From Apiotrichum sp. Y4204 (Eukaryota; Basidiomycota; Tremellomycetes; Trichosporonales; Trichosporonaceae): 64,000 bases of DNA. The position numbers and the translations under genes were made by a program. The stretch lies in the NCBI GenBank assembly GCA_025531455.1, contig JAMYHL010000083.1:98343-162342 (forward strand), in the 5' to 3' direction. Positions 20,760-33,200 of this stretch are shown in pieces. Under the pieces are notes generated by a model. It was not told the origin of the DNA. It made no database searches and worked only from the letters and a program-made list of their open reading frames with translations. Each line of letters opens with the position of its first letter. The first letter of the stretch is position 1.

Positions 20760-23324
20760 TTATTTGGGCGGCGGGTTGGAGGGGGCCAGATGCTCTTTGG
20801 AATCCGCGTTCGCATTCGCATCCGGTCCGAGCTCTTCAATATCGTCAGGGGTGCGCGGCGCGCTCGGCCCAATGCTGGCGCCGAGCGGCTCGTCCGGCGC
20901 ACCGGTCGCCGGACCAAAGTCGCCCGCCCAGCTAGGGTCATAGCTGGGCGGCACAGATTTCATGGCCGCAATGGCGTCGTCGGCATCCTCGGCATCGGCG
21001 TTGAATCGGCCAGCATCGCGCTCCTGAGGCGGGTGTACGCGATCGAGCGACGCGCGGTGGGCCGCTGCGCGTTTCTGCGCCGCGACGCTCAGCCGCCTCG
21101 GGCTTCCGTTCGGAGGCGTGTCGGGGTCCCCGTTCACGACACCCAGACCAAGCAGATTCGTAGATATGCTAGTGGAAGCGGTCAGTGTCGGAGATGCAGG
21201 AGATGGAATATATCCCTGCGGCGCGGGGGGAACAGACCCCGGGCTCGGGTCTGTCAGCGGCGCCGACGAGTTGGAGAGGTACGAGACACCTGGCTGTCAG
21301 TAGCAAGCATGGTACTTAAACTCACGACGCGGTTGCGTTTCCGGGTTCACGACGCGGTTTGGTTCACGCTGCGTCATCTCGTACGGATACGGCGTAGTCT
21401 GCACGTTCATGTCGTCGTCAATGACAAAGTTCTCGTCTGGCAGACGGGGTTTCTCGACACTGATGTTAGTGTATGCCGAGAGCTACTAGAATGTTCGTCA
21501 CTCACGGCTTGGCCTTGCGCCGCATGCAGAAGAACCAGAACAGGGCCGCGAGTATGAGCAGGCCGCCGACGCCGCCGACCACGCCACCAACAACAGGGCC
21601 GACAATGGAGTTTGACTTGGCGGGCTGCACGGCACCGCCCGTAGGGTCGGTCCCTGAGGACGTGGGAGCAGGCGATGTGTTGGGCGAGCGAGTTGGGCCG
21701 GCGGTGGTTGTCGTCGAGTTACCCGTCGCCGTTTCATTTGTCCAGACGGACGAATAGGTCGTGACAGAGTGCAGGCCGATAACGCCAGTGGCATCGGCGC
21801 GTGCCGAGAACGTGAGGTTGTACTGCTGGCTCGGGTCAAGGGGGGTGAAGAAGAGGTCTGTAGGGTTCGTGAAGCCCTGGAAGGCATTCAACGCGAGCGG
21901 AAACTCAATGCCGCCGGGGGGTTCAGGTGACATTGAGATTGTGTAGTACGCATTGGTCGGCTGGGTCACGCCGTTCAGTGTCAAGAACGACGTGTTCGCG
22001 GGCACAGCGTAGGAGAAAGTCGCACCGGGGCGCCCATTGAGCACGGGGAACGGTTGCGGGGTCGTGTTATCTGGGGGTCAGTATTGTGTGTCTCAGGAAA
22101 GAGGGTCAGGGGGAGCATAGGTGGTGCTGCCAGTGAATTGTCTGCAAAGACCTCGCACTCGAAACCAGGGAAACAGGCTCGTTGCAGGGAGCGCGACGCT
22201 CCATCACTCAAGAATGGGTGCGAGCACAACGCCGCTTGCGTTGTGAGCAGCCAGTCAACAATGGCCGCAGCTGTGTTCCGCAGCAAATACCATACGACAG
22301 CGCGACGGCCGCACGACCGCGGACGCGCATTCGTCTCCTGTCCTAGGAATTCTGCGCCTCGACACGGGCCGCCAAATACTCACCACCGCCACCGATTGTG
22401 CCCACGGGGAACCAGTCGCCGCTTGTCGCAAAGTCTGCGTTGGTGCTCGTGCCGTCGTAGAGGAGGTGTTGTGTGGCTTTAGTGGAAGAAAAGTCGGGTC
22501 TGTTGTGAGCGAGAAATCGGGCAAAATGGAAAGCTGCGCAAAAAGTCACGCATCCTTGTGACTCACGCCTGGGACTGCATCTGCGTCTGAATGCTGAGGT
22601 TGCGCAGCGAAACGGTGCCGCCGAGAACGGAGAGGACAACCGAGTGGGCGCCGTACGGGAGCTCGTTCTTGAAGCCCAAGAGGCCGTCAGGCATGCGGCC
22701 AGGCTGGAAGTCAATGTTAATGCCGTCGACGGTGAGGCGGACGGACGCGGCTGTCGGCGCCGCGCTGGGGTTTGTGGGGTCGCTCGTCGTGCCGAAGAAG
22801 AAGACGCCCGTGCCGACAAACTGCATGGTGAGGTACGCGTTCGCCGCGCTCGACGTGTGCGCACTCGTGCCCTCGCCGAACACGCTCTGCCCTGCAGGCG
22901 CGGCGCTCGAGCCCGAGTACGAGTTTTGCCACGACTGCGCGATCGAACCCGACGCCGACGGTGTATAAATCAGTACCGGCGACATGTCGGTGAGCGTGTA
23001 GTTGAAGACCACGTCCGACAGCGGGCGGGAGTCGTTGGGGGCCGCACGTGCATAAAGGGGTGGCGAGTGGGGTGAGAGAGTGGGGAGGGGTAGGGAAAGT
23101 GAGAGGGGTGCGAGGGAGTCCGCAATGGCATGTCCGTCGCCGGCGCCAGCGCCTGCGCCGGCATGCTCGACGTTCCGCGAATGTTTGCTGGAATCGGATC
23201 CCGCGAGTTGATCGAGAGCACGACTCCGATCGCTGCCGGCGGTAACGTCACCGCGCGGCACCGCGTCGCTGGGGAGTCCGACAGCGCCAGCGGCGAGGGC
23301 GAGGGCGAAAAGCGCCGTGCGCAT
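20760..23324 (-). CDS. Single-pass membrane glycoprotein, paralog 1
   Basis: A roughly 700-residue type I membrane protein from exons 22567-23324, 22384-22499, 21506-22070, 21326-21459 and 20760-21289. A signal peptide (MRTALFALALAAGAVG) leads to two beta-rich extracellular domains with N-glycosylation sites (NYTL, NLSI, NTSF, NLTF). The first has the basidiomycete-type core DMSPVLIYTPS ... YLTMQFVGTGVFFFG ... VRLTVDG. A Ser/Thr-rich stalk, one membrane helix (VGGVGGLLILAALFWFF) and a basic stop-transfer MRRKAK follow. The disordered cytoplasmic tail contains VPPSYDPSW. Its paralog at 25475 shares this order and the tail motif. The second intron is 313 nt, unusually long here. The N-terminal 60 or so residues after the signal are low-complexity and may hide another intron. 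It may act as a surface sensor or adhesin; the ligand is unknown. Confidence 0.75.
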
Positions 23325-25474
23325 GGTGAGGGACAGTGGGAAAAAGCAAATAGTAGAGACAGAGATAGGAATGGAGAAGAGATGAAGAAGAGATGAAGAA
23401 GAGAAAGAAGAAAGAAAGAAAGAAAGACAAGAGTTGTCTTCGAACGGAGAACCCACTCGCCGACGAGCAAAACCTTAATCCCATCCCGATTCCGAGAACA
23501 TGGAATCCCATCGGGGGAAATATCGAGAGGCATCAACAACAACAGCAACTCTCCCAACTCCGAGTCGAGATGCAGAGCATGGCCCCTGTTGCTGCATGCA
23601 TCGGGCCCAGCCTGTTCTGCTATCTCCTGTGGAGACGTGGCTGCTATACATAGCCCAGGGCAGGTTGCGGCGCTGGCGCCCATTGCCATCTCGGACGTTG
23701 ACGACGGCGCCGACCCCCTTGTGCTCTTTCTGTTTCCATGATCCATTTCCGTGTTCCTCGAGGGGCAGGGGGGGGTAGGAAGGAGAGACAGCTCATGTAT
23801 GTAGCCCAACCTTGACCTCGTTCTTGTTCTGCTTCTTCGCATCCCCCTCCCCTTGCCCGCCTGCTGCCAAGAGCGTCCCACGAGGTGTCTTGATCTCAAT
23901 GGGGTGGACCCGCACCCGCAGTGCGCAGCAGTAGCCTCTAGCTATAAGCTTTGGCTAGGTTGCTAGCCCGCGAGCCCGCGTCTATTCTGATTTCTGGTGC
24001 ATGTGAGACAGCGTGCACGACTCGCCCGATGGCGAGCAGTAGGGAGCTCCAGGGTTCAACGCGTCGCACACTGCGGTGCACAGCGGAATGCTGCGGCGAG
24101 AGATGGGTCGTCGTCTCCAGGTCCTCGAGTCCTCGATGCAGCCTCCCGGTGCATCTAATTGCCTTGTGCTCTCGATATGCCCGCACGGCGTCCGACTCTC
24201 ACAACATCTAATCCCTTTCACATGCATGCACGCACGTCCGCAGCCAAGACTGACCGACGCGTTCGTCGAGCGCCACTCACACACCGCCGCGAGCAAGGTG
24301 GCGGTGGCGTCCAGGAGAGCCGAGAGAACAGTGTTATCCTCTGTTGACACCTCCTCTTCCGCAAGCTGCATGTTTTGTTCTCAGCGTCGGGGACTGCGCA
24401 TCTGTGCGCAGTCTCTGTGCGCAGCACCCCTCGAGACTTCGAGAATCGAGGAGAAGCAGCTGCAAATAACTCGCGACGGAGATCACGATCCGTTCCAACG
24501 ACGGTGACGATGATGACAACGACAAGTACAGGTATCGCTGACAATCTGACGAATGGACGGCCCGTCCTGCTCACTCCAGCTTCACAACTCCACGACCCGG
24601 CCCGTTGGACGTCGGGGAATCGAGTAACACGTCGAGGTCGTGTTTCACCCGACACATCCCAGACACTGTGATCAAGGAGCAAGACATCCGCCGTATGACG
24701 AGGATGGAGAAGAGGATCCACAATGGTGGGTCGCAAAGCCCGACACGTTCGTCATGACATGCTGACGCGTTGACATGCTACCATGCTGCATGAAAGGACC
24801 CACAGCTAGCAGACGACTTTGCGTGCATACGACTCTCGAGCCCTCAAGTAGACGCCATCTGTGACAGCCCGAGACTTGCGCACCGCCTCGTGCCGTCGTG
24901 CGCACTCGGGCAATTGATCCCCAGTCTTTGTGACTCCTGCGCTCCTGGACTCACACTCTGGGATGCCCCAACAACGTTTCCTCTCCCTCTCTCTCTCTCG
25001 GCATGCACATGAGGGGCGGGCAAGAAGAGGCGAGGCACATTGTTCCTCCATTTCCTGCGGCCTCTCGGTTGCCAATGTTCCACAAACAGTGGGCAAAGCG
25101 ATGCCGGCATACGTTTCAGCCCGCCGGCCCCTCTTGTCTCACCGTGAGAACTCGACCTTGGGAGAGTGGGCATTGACAACCCACCCCGCGCACCGCTCTC
25201 TCTTGGGGGCAGGCACTATTGGGCCAAGCAGGATCTGGGAGGTGCTGTCACTCCTGGGCCGCACTGCTCTGGCCTCGAGTGTGCCCTCCAGCGTGCCTCT
25301 CCGGATCTCTGGGCCACCTGGACATCTGGGCACTCACTTCCACCTGACAGCACTTCTCGTCTGTTCACTCACTTACCTCCAACACATCTACACCATACCC
25401 ATATCTACATCCACCCATCTCTCAATCACCCACTCCACGTCTACTAACTACTAACACTCACTTTCCCGCTGACG
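23325..25474. other. Divergent region between the two glycoprotein genes
   Basis: A 2.15-kb interval between two outward-facing paralogs. A GAA/GAAA tract at about 23383-23430 forms a pyrimidine-rich leader for the minus-strand gene, and a CT run lies at about 24980-25000. The plus-strand side ends in an AC/CT-rich leader before 25475. No gene is supportable. Confidence 0.55.
23383..23430. repeat. GAA/GAAA-rich microsatellite in the leader of glycoprotein gene 1
   Basis: Repeated GAAGAAGAGAT and GAAA units lie 60-110 bp upstream of the minus-strand ATG at 23324, giving a long pyrimidine tract in the sense strand. Confidence 0.8.
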
Positions 25475-27396
25475 ATGATCCGGCTGCTCGCCACGGCCGC
25501 GGGGCTCGCCTGCGCCGCGGCAGCCCTCCCGCCGTACCGGGCGATGAACTTGACTCTGGCGGACACAAGCCCGCTGCTGACATACGACCCTGCGGTCAAC
25601 GACGTGTTCGCGCCGTACCCCAATGGCGGGGACGCCGCCCAGACCTGGAACGTGACGTACGCCGACTCGCACTGGGACGCCTGGGAGGCGTCCGTCGTCG
25701 GCCGCGGCGCATCGCGACACACCACCAGCTTGGAGGGCGCAACGGTAGAGGTATCCTGGGTCGGCTCGGCGGTGTACTTCTTCGGAGAAGGGGATGTCAT
25801 CCTCGCCATTGACGGGAGTCCGGCCGCCGACCTCAATGAGGGGCACGAGGTATATCCCACTGCGGGCCTTGTTGCGGGGTACACCGGCCTGGAGCCGACA
25901 TACCACACCGCCAAGATTACAGTCATCAACGGAACAGTGTCGCTTTCAAAAGTTGTTGTCACGACGGGATTTACAACAGATGCGTAAGTGCCGGCGCCCG
26001 CTCTCACTGACGCGCAGGCGGATCGCGATGACGGCGCCGAAATGGAACATTACCGGTACCGACCCCGCGCACCCGTTCAACGTCAACGGACCCATTCAAA
26101 CATGGGTGCCACCGCTCGGCGCGCAGTGGAACACGCACGACCTGCTCGGTCCGGCGGATGACCAGGTGCCGTTTTCGCGCATCGACTCGAGCGAGCCCGG
26201 CGCATTCGCGTCATTCACGGTACCGCCCAACACGGCGTTCTTGACCATCTTCGGGTCCGTCAATGCCGACCACGGAAATTACAGTGTCCAGCTTGTGCCC
26301 GACCCACCCGAGGGACCAACGGGCAAGCGCTTCTTCAACGGATACAGCCCGTGGGGCGCGCTCAACCAGGTTCTCTTCGCGACAGCTCTCGACCCGACAC
26401 AGAGCTATTCTTTCAACCTCACAAACGAGCAGGGTGGCAAATGGCTCGACTTTTACATGGCCGAGTTCTACAATGGCACGCTCTCCATCGCGCCAGAGGA
26501 CAAGCTCGCAGGCGGAGCCGTCGCGGGCATCGTTATCGGCGTCGTGCTCTTCCTGGCGTTCATCGCGGTGATTTTCGTCATCTTCTTCCTCCGATCACGC
26601 CGCCGCGAGGGGTGAGTAGCTGAGTTCATCCTCTTCTGACATCAGGCAACGCCGGCAAGAGGAGGACGCGTACATCGTGTGCAACGCGCGTATCACGGCC
26701 GCGACCGCCATCTCGAATCCGTACGCCGCACCAGGCGGAAATCCGAAGCTGAACCAGGGAGCGCCAATGCTCGTCGTGCCAGCTCGCGCACGTACGCTCG
26801 GCACGTCCCCAATGAGCGAGTTTATCCTCTCGCCGACGACCCCTACGAGCGCCGAGTATCCCGGCTTCTCGCGGATGAAGCGCGAGCTCAAGGAGCGGCG
26901 TGGCAGCGCGTTCGCGGACGACGGCTCGTGCGTCTCGTACGTCACCGACACCGACGCCGGGACATTCGGCGACTCGTCCCCGCCCTCGGCGCGCAGCGTT
27001 CCCGTTCGCCGTGTACACCTCATGCCTCCTTCGTATAACCCCCAATGGGCGGGCAGCCGCGTCACGCGCTCGGGAAGTGATGCGAGCAACATTAGCAGCA
27101 TGGAGAGCAGCCTACCCTTTAGCACGGGCACGGATAGCGAGAACCATCAGGAGGAACGCCGCGAGCTGGTCACCCACAATCCCGAGCTGTGGAACACTCC
27201 GCTCTCCGCCGCGTCGTCGATCACGCGCCCGCACAGCCTTGCCCGTGGCCCGCCGCCACCAGTGGTGCCGCCGTCGCCGGTGTTGCCCCCGCTGGTGCCG
27301 GTCAAGGAGGAAGAGGTGGTTGTCGGGCGGTTCGTGACGTACGACTCGCCCGTGCCGTTTTACTCACCCCCGCCGCCTGTGCCGTCCAAGGACTGA
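25475..27396 (+). CDS. Single-pass membrane glycoprotein, paralog 2
   Basis: A 617-residue type I membrane protein from exons 25475-25983, 26018-26611 and 26646-27396, with two 34-nt introns. A signal peptide (MIRLLATAAGLACAAAALP) is followed by a domain with the same core as paralog 1 (DTSPLLTYDP ... VEVSWVGSAVYFFG ... VILAIDG) and a second beta-rich domain (FASFTVPPNTAFLTIFG, aligning with FSYAVPANTSFLTLNG of paralog 1). Then come N-glycosylation sites, a helix (GIVIGVVLFLAFIAVIFVIF), basic RSRRRE and a Ser/Pro-rich tail containing MPPSYNPQW. The cytoplasmic tail ends in proline runs that could bind SH3 or WW domains. The gene is head to head with paralog 1. Ligand and pathway are unknown. 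Confidence 0.85.
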
Positions 27397-27959
27397 GTGC
27401 GGGATAACTCACCTGGCCGTGCTGGTTATTCGTTCACTCCCGCACAGCACTGAACTACTTACCCACCTGCCTCTGACGCCGCGCTGGTCGCAGCTCGGGT
27501 TTGGCTGGTCGCTCATATTTCACGGACCCTCATCACATCATACTCATCACATCGCATCGTATCTCACCATCTCATGTTTTGTAGCATAGCATAGCATTCC
27601 ACTGTATGCATCTTCATTGTGCTCCCATCTCCCTGCGACTCGCAGAATCCGTCAAGGGATGCAACCGGCTGCATGAGATTGCAGACCCCGAAGTGCCAAC
27701 TTTGACTACCTTGCGAAACCAGCAGGCGGGACCTCTCGACCATTGAGAATCACACACACTTTACAGGACCACGTACCACGGGTATCTTTAGGAAACGCTT
27801 TCTCAGCGCGGAGCCTGCCGTTCCCTTATCCGCAAGGGTGAGTGCACTCTGTTCGTAACTGCGTACATCACATGGAAACAGTGAGCTAGCTGCGAGACGA
27901 GCGATAATGAGACTACGGCCTAGATGAATGTTGTACAAATGCTAAATGATACCTCGTTC
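27397..27959. other. Intergenic region between convergent genes
   Basis: This holds the 3' flanks of glycoprotein 2 and the MBOAT gene. Short CATAGCATAGCATT-type repeats occur near 27580. No gene is visible. Confidence 0.65.
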
Positions 27960-29475
27960 CTACCTGCCCGCAAGCACATGCTTCAACACAAAGTCGGCGG
28001 CATAGCTCCCAGGTCCACCGGGGGGCAAGATGTGGCACCCGGCGTACCCGGACGCCAACCATGCTGGGGCGATGACTGTCCCCGCGGCAGCCATGAACGC
28101 CCACGTCCACACCTGGCCCCAGCGGCCTCTGACGCGGCGGCCAGTCGCGCGCTTGAACACGACCTCGAGTGCGCACCCGGCCCCGCAGACGAGGAAGAAG
28201 AGGACAAGCCTGCCCGGTGAGCCGACGGGGTTCATGGCCATCTCGGACGCAAAGTGGATCGCGCCCGAGAAGAAAAAGGACAAGAAGAAGATGGAAATGC
28301 CGCTTAGAGGGAGGCCCAGCGCGCGCAGCACAATATGCGAGCCCACAATGAACATGTGCCGGAAGACCTGGTGCCAGCGCGTGCCCCACAGGTCGATGAG
28401 CGAGTCGGCGCGCCACATCGAGCCGAACATGTTGGGATCCCAGGCAGCTACGGGCCACCCAAGAAGCAGATGAACTACCGCGAAGAGCTGGTAGATGCCC
28501 TCGAAGAACATCCAGATAGATAGCCCGACGATCGCCTCGACCGCAAGGAAGAGAACTGCCCTCGGCGCGCGGATGTCGAGCGTCGAGGGGAAGAGCGCAA
28601 TGTGCGAGTTTAGGAATACGTCCAGCACATCCGGCCCGCCGTAAGGCTGCGCCCACACGGGGTGCACGCGGGGGAACACCTGGAAGAACGTGTCGAGGAT
28701 CGAGTAGCAGAGCGCAAAGTACGCGGCGTGCCGGAGGATCGAGAGGGGGCGGGACGTGGGCCGCCAGCCGCCGACGTTCTTGCGCAGCTGCCGCTCAATC
28801 TGTCCTGGGCGAGCCTTGGCGTTCGGGATACCAGCCGCCTCGTCGAGCCCCACGTTCCCCAGCCCCACGCAGCGCGAGTTGATAAGCAGATCCCACGCCG
28901 CGACGGCGCGCCACCGCTGCGGCATGTACGGGTCGCGAATGGGCCCCTTGAGAAACGAGAACTCGAGCGCCTTGACCATGAACTGTAGGTACGGCATTGT
29001 GACGACGTGGTTCCACCCGTTGTGCCATGGGTCTGGGAGTCAGCAACAAAGGTGTGGGGAAGGAGGGGCGTCGAGACGATAAGGAACACAATCATTACAG
29101 GGCCATAACCCGCGATGATGATCCAGCGCCGTCTCCCTACTCACCGGTGAACCGGATATGTGTCCAGGCGGCCCACATGCCGCTGATGGCCGCGACGCCG
29201 AGCGCTGCGCGGGCGTATCGCGTACCCGGTGCAAGGAGGAGGTACGTCTGGGCGTAGATGAACACAATGGGGGCAAGGTACAGCACGGTGTTGGCGGGGG
29301 TGAATCCGACTGCTTGGGCGATGATGCGCTCGTGGAGGGCGTTGAAGGGTCCGAACGGCGGGGTGCGCGCTGCGGCCCACCATGCGCCGGCGGTCGTGGA
29401 CAGCTCTGAAGCTAGCGCATGGAGATGGGAGAGGGAGAGGGTGAGCGGGAGGGAGGTCGGAGAGGGGAGGGCCAT
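27960..29475 (-). CDS. Wax-synthase-type membrane-bound O-acyltransferase
   Basis: A 467-residue polytopic membrane enzyme of the fungal wax-synthase/MBOAT group (the group that includes several secondary-metabolite acetyltransferases), expected to move an acyl group from acyl-CoA to an alcohol in the ER. Exon 1 (29145-29475) carries helices such as ANTVLYLAPIVFIYAQTYLLL. A 112-nt intron (29033-29144) follows, then exon 2 (27960-29032). The diagnostic block is FWG-type SLIDLWGTRWHQVFRHMF, with the catalytic-region His, and a second conserved His in the helix FFFSGAIHFASEMAM. RDPYMPQRWRAVAAWDLLINSRCVGLGN is also typical of the group. No biosynthetic genes are adjacent, so the acceptor alcohol is unknown. 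Confidence 0.85.
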
Positions 29476-30290
29476 GGCCGGCGAGATGGCGGATGTGGAG
29501 ACGGCGTGAGCAGCCGGAATTGCTTTGTCGTTGAGGGTGTGCAGGCGCTATCGGGCGAGACTGGTGAGATGGTCAGAGTGAGATGTGAGATGCAATTAGT
29601 TGTGGAACAAACAGAAGAAGAATGAGAACAAACAGAAGAAACACGAATGGCCGCAGATGGTCAGTTGCTCAAGGGTCCCGAGGGCTGGGCGTTCGGCACA
29701 AGTGACACAGAGCACACGAGAGTTGAAGTGTCAGTGGACATGAAGAGTGGAGGAGAAAAACAGTGCGACAATGCCGGCATCCTTCGAGCAGCACATCTCG
29801 AGCGTTGTTCTCGTCATGGACGGCGCGTGGCTCGGAGAAATTGCGCCACAATCACTCCCGCAAGGCCAGAACAAGGTATCGGATCCAGGCCGTTGACTGT
29901 TACTCCTCGGCCATGTTCTGCAGACAATAAACACACTACGCCGACAAAGATCAATGGCAGCGCCAGCAATTGTCCTCTGGGTTCGCAGAACAGTGTCCTC
30001 ACTCGTCCTTCATACCGAGGGGCGCTTGGCGGCGCGACGCCTTGGCGGACACTGACGTCGGTGGCCACCATCCGCCTCGCCTGCCCTGCCTCTGCAATCT
30101 TTCGGCAATGAGCGAATGCATAAAACCCAAACAATGAGGAATGATATGACTAGGCCAGAGGGCGTGAATGCGGCAGATGGTACAATAATATGGGGAATGG
30201 GATGGAGGGAAATGGAATGGGGGTGAAGAGCGATAGCAATGGGCGAGATCTCACAAAGATAACCGAATGAAAGATGGAAGCCGATGTGTC
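29476..30290. other. Intergenic region between MBOAT gene and giant gene
   Basis: This contains the promoter of the minus-strand MBOAT gene and the 3' flank of the giant minus-strand gene. Frames of up to about 150 codons exist but show no domain and no splice logic. I see no gene. Confidence 0.6.
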
Positions 30291-33200
30291 CTAGTCTCCG
30301 CCGCGGCCAAACTTGAAGCGGTAGCTCTTGGGTGTCTTCATGCGTGTCTTGGGCGCCTCGGCTGGCGGCTCAGGCGCGGGACGCAGCTTGGACGGACGCG
30401 CGGGGGTGGGGTTGAGCTTACTCTGCAGCGAGTATGTCGGCGACGGGAGCGCAGTGTGCCGCCTCTCCTCGCGGCGCAGTGTGTAGTGTGGCTGGGACGA
30501 TGTGGGAACGTAGGGCGGCTGAGACGAGTACGGCAGCGTCTGGGACGAGTATGGCTGAGGCTGGGACGAGTACGGGAACCGGGACTCGTTGGGGGTCGTC
30601 GGCGCGCTCGAGGTGACGAACGGGAGGCGGGTAGGCATCGACATCTGGGATGGCGACGACGACGTCGGCGAGGGCACGTACGCGTACGCCGGGGAGCCGA
30701 GACCCGCCGAGGATGGCAGTGCCGGTTCGGGGAACGACATCGGCGAGATAATCGCGGGCGACACGGTACCCTCCGTGTCCTTCTCCTTCTCGAGCGGGCT
30801 CTCATGCACGTCCGCCAGCCCGCCATCCAGAGCGTGGGCACCTTCGCGGCCGAGACTCGAGTTACCGGCAGTAGAGCTCGTTTCGCGCGAGTACATCGTG
30901 TTGTAGCTGCCGTAGCTCGTGTCTCCGTCGCGCGCGTTGCTCGTAAAGCTGGTGTCGCGCGACGACTCACTCGACTCGCGCGGGATAGGCTTGCGCGGTA
31001 CACGGAACGACGACCGCGATGTGCTGTGCCCCGAGGAGGACGTGCTGCTCCGCCGCTCAAGGTGTTCCTTGGCGAAGCGCGAGGGCGTGGGCGCATACGA
31101 CGACGACTGGAACGACGCGTCGACCGGCGAGGACGTCGATGATGCGGGGGACGCACGCTCGCGCTCCGCCTCGCGCACCACGCGCTCCCGGCTGAGCGGA
31201 ACGCGGGGATAGCGCTGCGCAATGGGCTTCGGAAGGGCACGCTCCGGGAGTTCGGTCCGCACCCGGAAACTGCCAGGCGACGAGGGAACCGGTGACCCGA
31301 GAGAAGCAGGTAGCGAGAACGAGCCATTCAGGCTCCCGTTTCGCGAGTGCGACTTGACCTCGGCCGGGATCGGCACGCGGCTTCCGTGGTCCTGGCTGGT
31401 ACGCACCGAGCGCGCGCCGCTCGGGAGAGGCGGCACCTTGTCGTGCTTGCCGCCGGAGCGGAAGCGGTATCCCTCCTCCCGGTCGCGGCGGCGCATCTCC
31501 TCAACCTGCCGGCGGCGCCGAGTCTGAGGAGACTCGCCGTCGGCAATGCGACGTGGGGCAAGGACGCTTGGAGGAGGCATCTGAGATCCTGTAGACGGGG
31601 TGCCAGCAGCAGGGGGTGACGACAGTGCCTTTTGCGCCTTGTTAATCGACACGGGCGGCCCATGAGAGTCGACCGATCGCGCCTTGAGGGAGCTGCGCTT
31701 TACCAACTTGGGAGCAGTCGGCGAGGCCATCAGGCTTGCGCTCCTCTCCACAGACTGCCGCTTGGGGGCCGCCTCCGGAGCAGGGTTTTCAGGCGGGACA
31801 GCAGCGTGCGAAGAGACACTGGCGGGGGGCGAGTCGGGCCCGAGGCTGGGGCAGAGCGGCGGTGACTCGACGACCGCGGACTTGGCCACGGCAGCAGCAG
31901 CCGGAGCCAGGGCCGGCGGCATAGGGGGCGCCGGCGGGGCCGGGGGCGGGTGCACATATTCCGACATTGAGAGCGAGCGCGCCACGGGGCGGTGTCCGTC
32001 ACCAAGGTTAGCGCGCATCATCTTGATATGGTCGGCGATGAGGAACAGGTCCGTCGCCGGGGCCTGGAGATGCAGCCCGTCGTGGCTGAGCTTGAAATGC
32101 GTTCCGAGGGATGCCGAGATCTGCTCCAGTGTGTCGTTGAAGAGGTGCGAGCCGACCACAAGCGGCGGGCTGTCCGAGTTGAGCGACGGGGCAAAGAATG
32201 TCGGGCGGAGCGGCGGCGGGCGAGGCTTTGTCGTGAACGAGCGCGTGGACGACGAGCGCGAGACGGAGGCTTGGAGCGGTCCCGCGAAGGACGAGGAGCG
32301 CGAGTGTTGGCCGATGGAGGAGCGCGAGCCGGGGGCGACGGGGGAAGCAGCGGTGGCCGGGGGTGAGGTGGACGCGCGGACAGTCTCGGTCGTGCTCGTT
32401 TCATTCGTGGACACTGGCGACGGGAAGCGGTTCGGCGAGAAGGTGCGCGCCAGCGGCGTATCGCTGTCATTGTCGTTCGGGGTCGAGGTGACGGAGCTGA
32501 CCGCTGACGGCGTCACGCCCGTCGCGATCATGAGCGCGCGCGACGCGGGCCCCATGACCGGCGAGCTGTAGCGTTTCGGCTCGATGATCGTATTGCGCTT
32601 GTTAGACCCTGGCGACACGAGGGTCACAGTGTCCGCGGGGGATGCCTGCAGAGCCTGTGTGGCAGGCTCTGTGGCGGGCTCCAGAGTCTCGTCCTCCGTG
32701 GCGGCGACAACAGCATCAACCCGTGGCTCCGCGGGCGCTCCGGCAAGAGCGAGGGACTGCGTGGCAGGTGAGACAGCTAGGCCCAGATGCTCGCCGATCG
32801 GGCTGCCGAGCTGGGACTTTGCGCCGACGCCGACGGACGACAGCGGCGGAGACCCGGGGTATGGAACCGGCCCGCGGGACGAGGAAGACACCGAATGCGA
32901 GCGCTGGCGCCCTGGCCGGAGAGGCAAAGATTCCTGCGAGCCATACTGCAGCGATGTGGGAGAGAGGTACGGGCTGTCATCGAGCGAGTCGAGACTGCGG
33001 CGCATGTACTCGAGCCCAAAGGTCGCCGACGAGCGGCTGCTGCCCGTAGTGGCGCTGAGGGGCGTCTCGTCGAGGAGAAGCGACACCGCCGACTTGCCCA
33101 TCTGCGGCGCACGCGTCTCGTACGGTCCCCGGTACTTGTACGGAGTGCGGGGCGGCGCGGCGGACTCGGAGACGTCAGTCGCGCTGCTTTCCGTGTGGTG

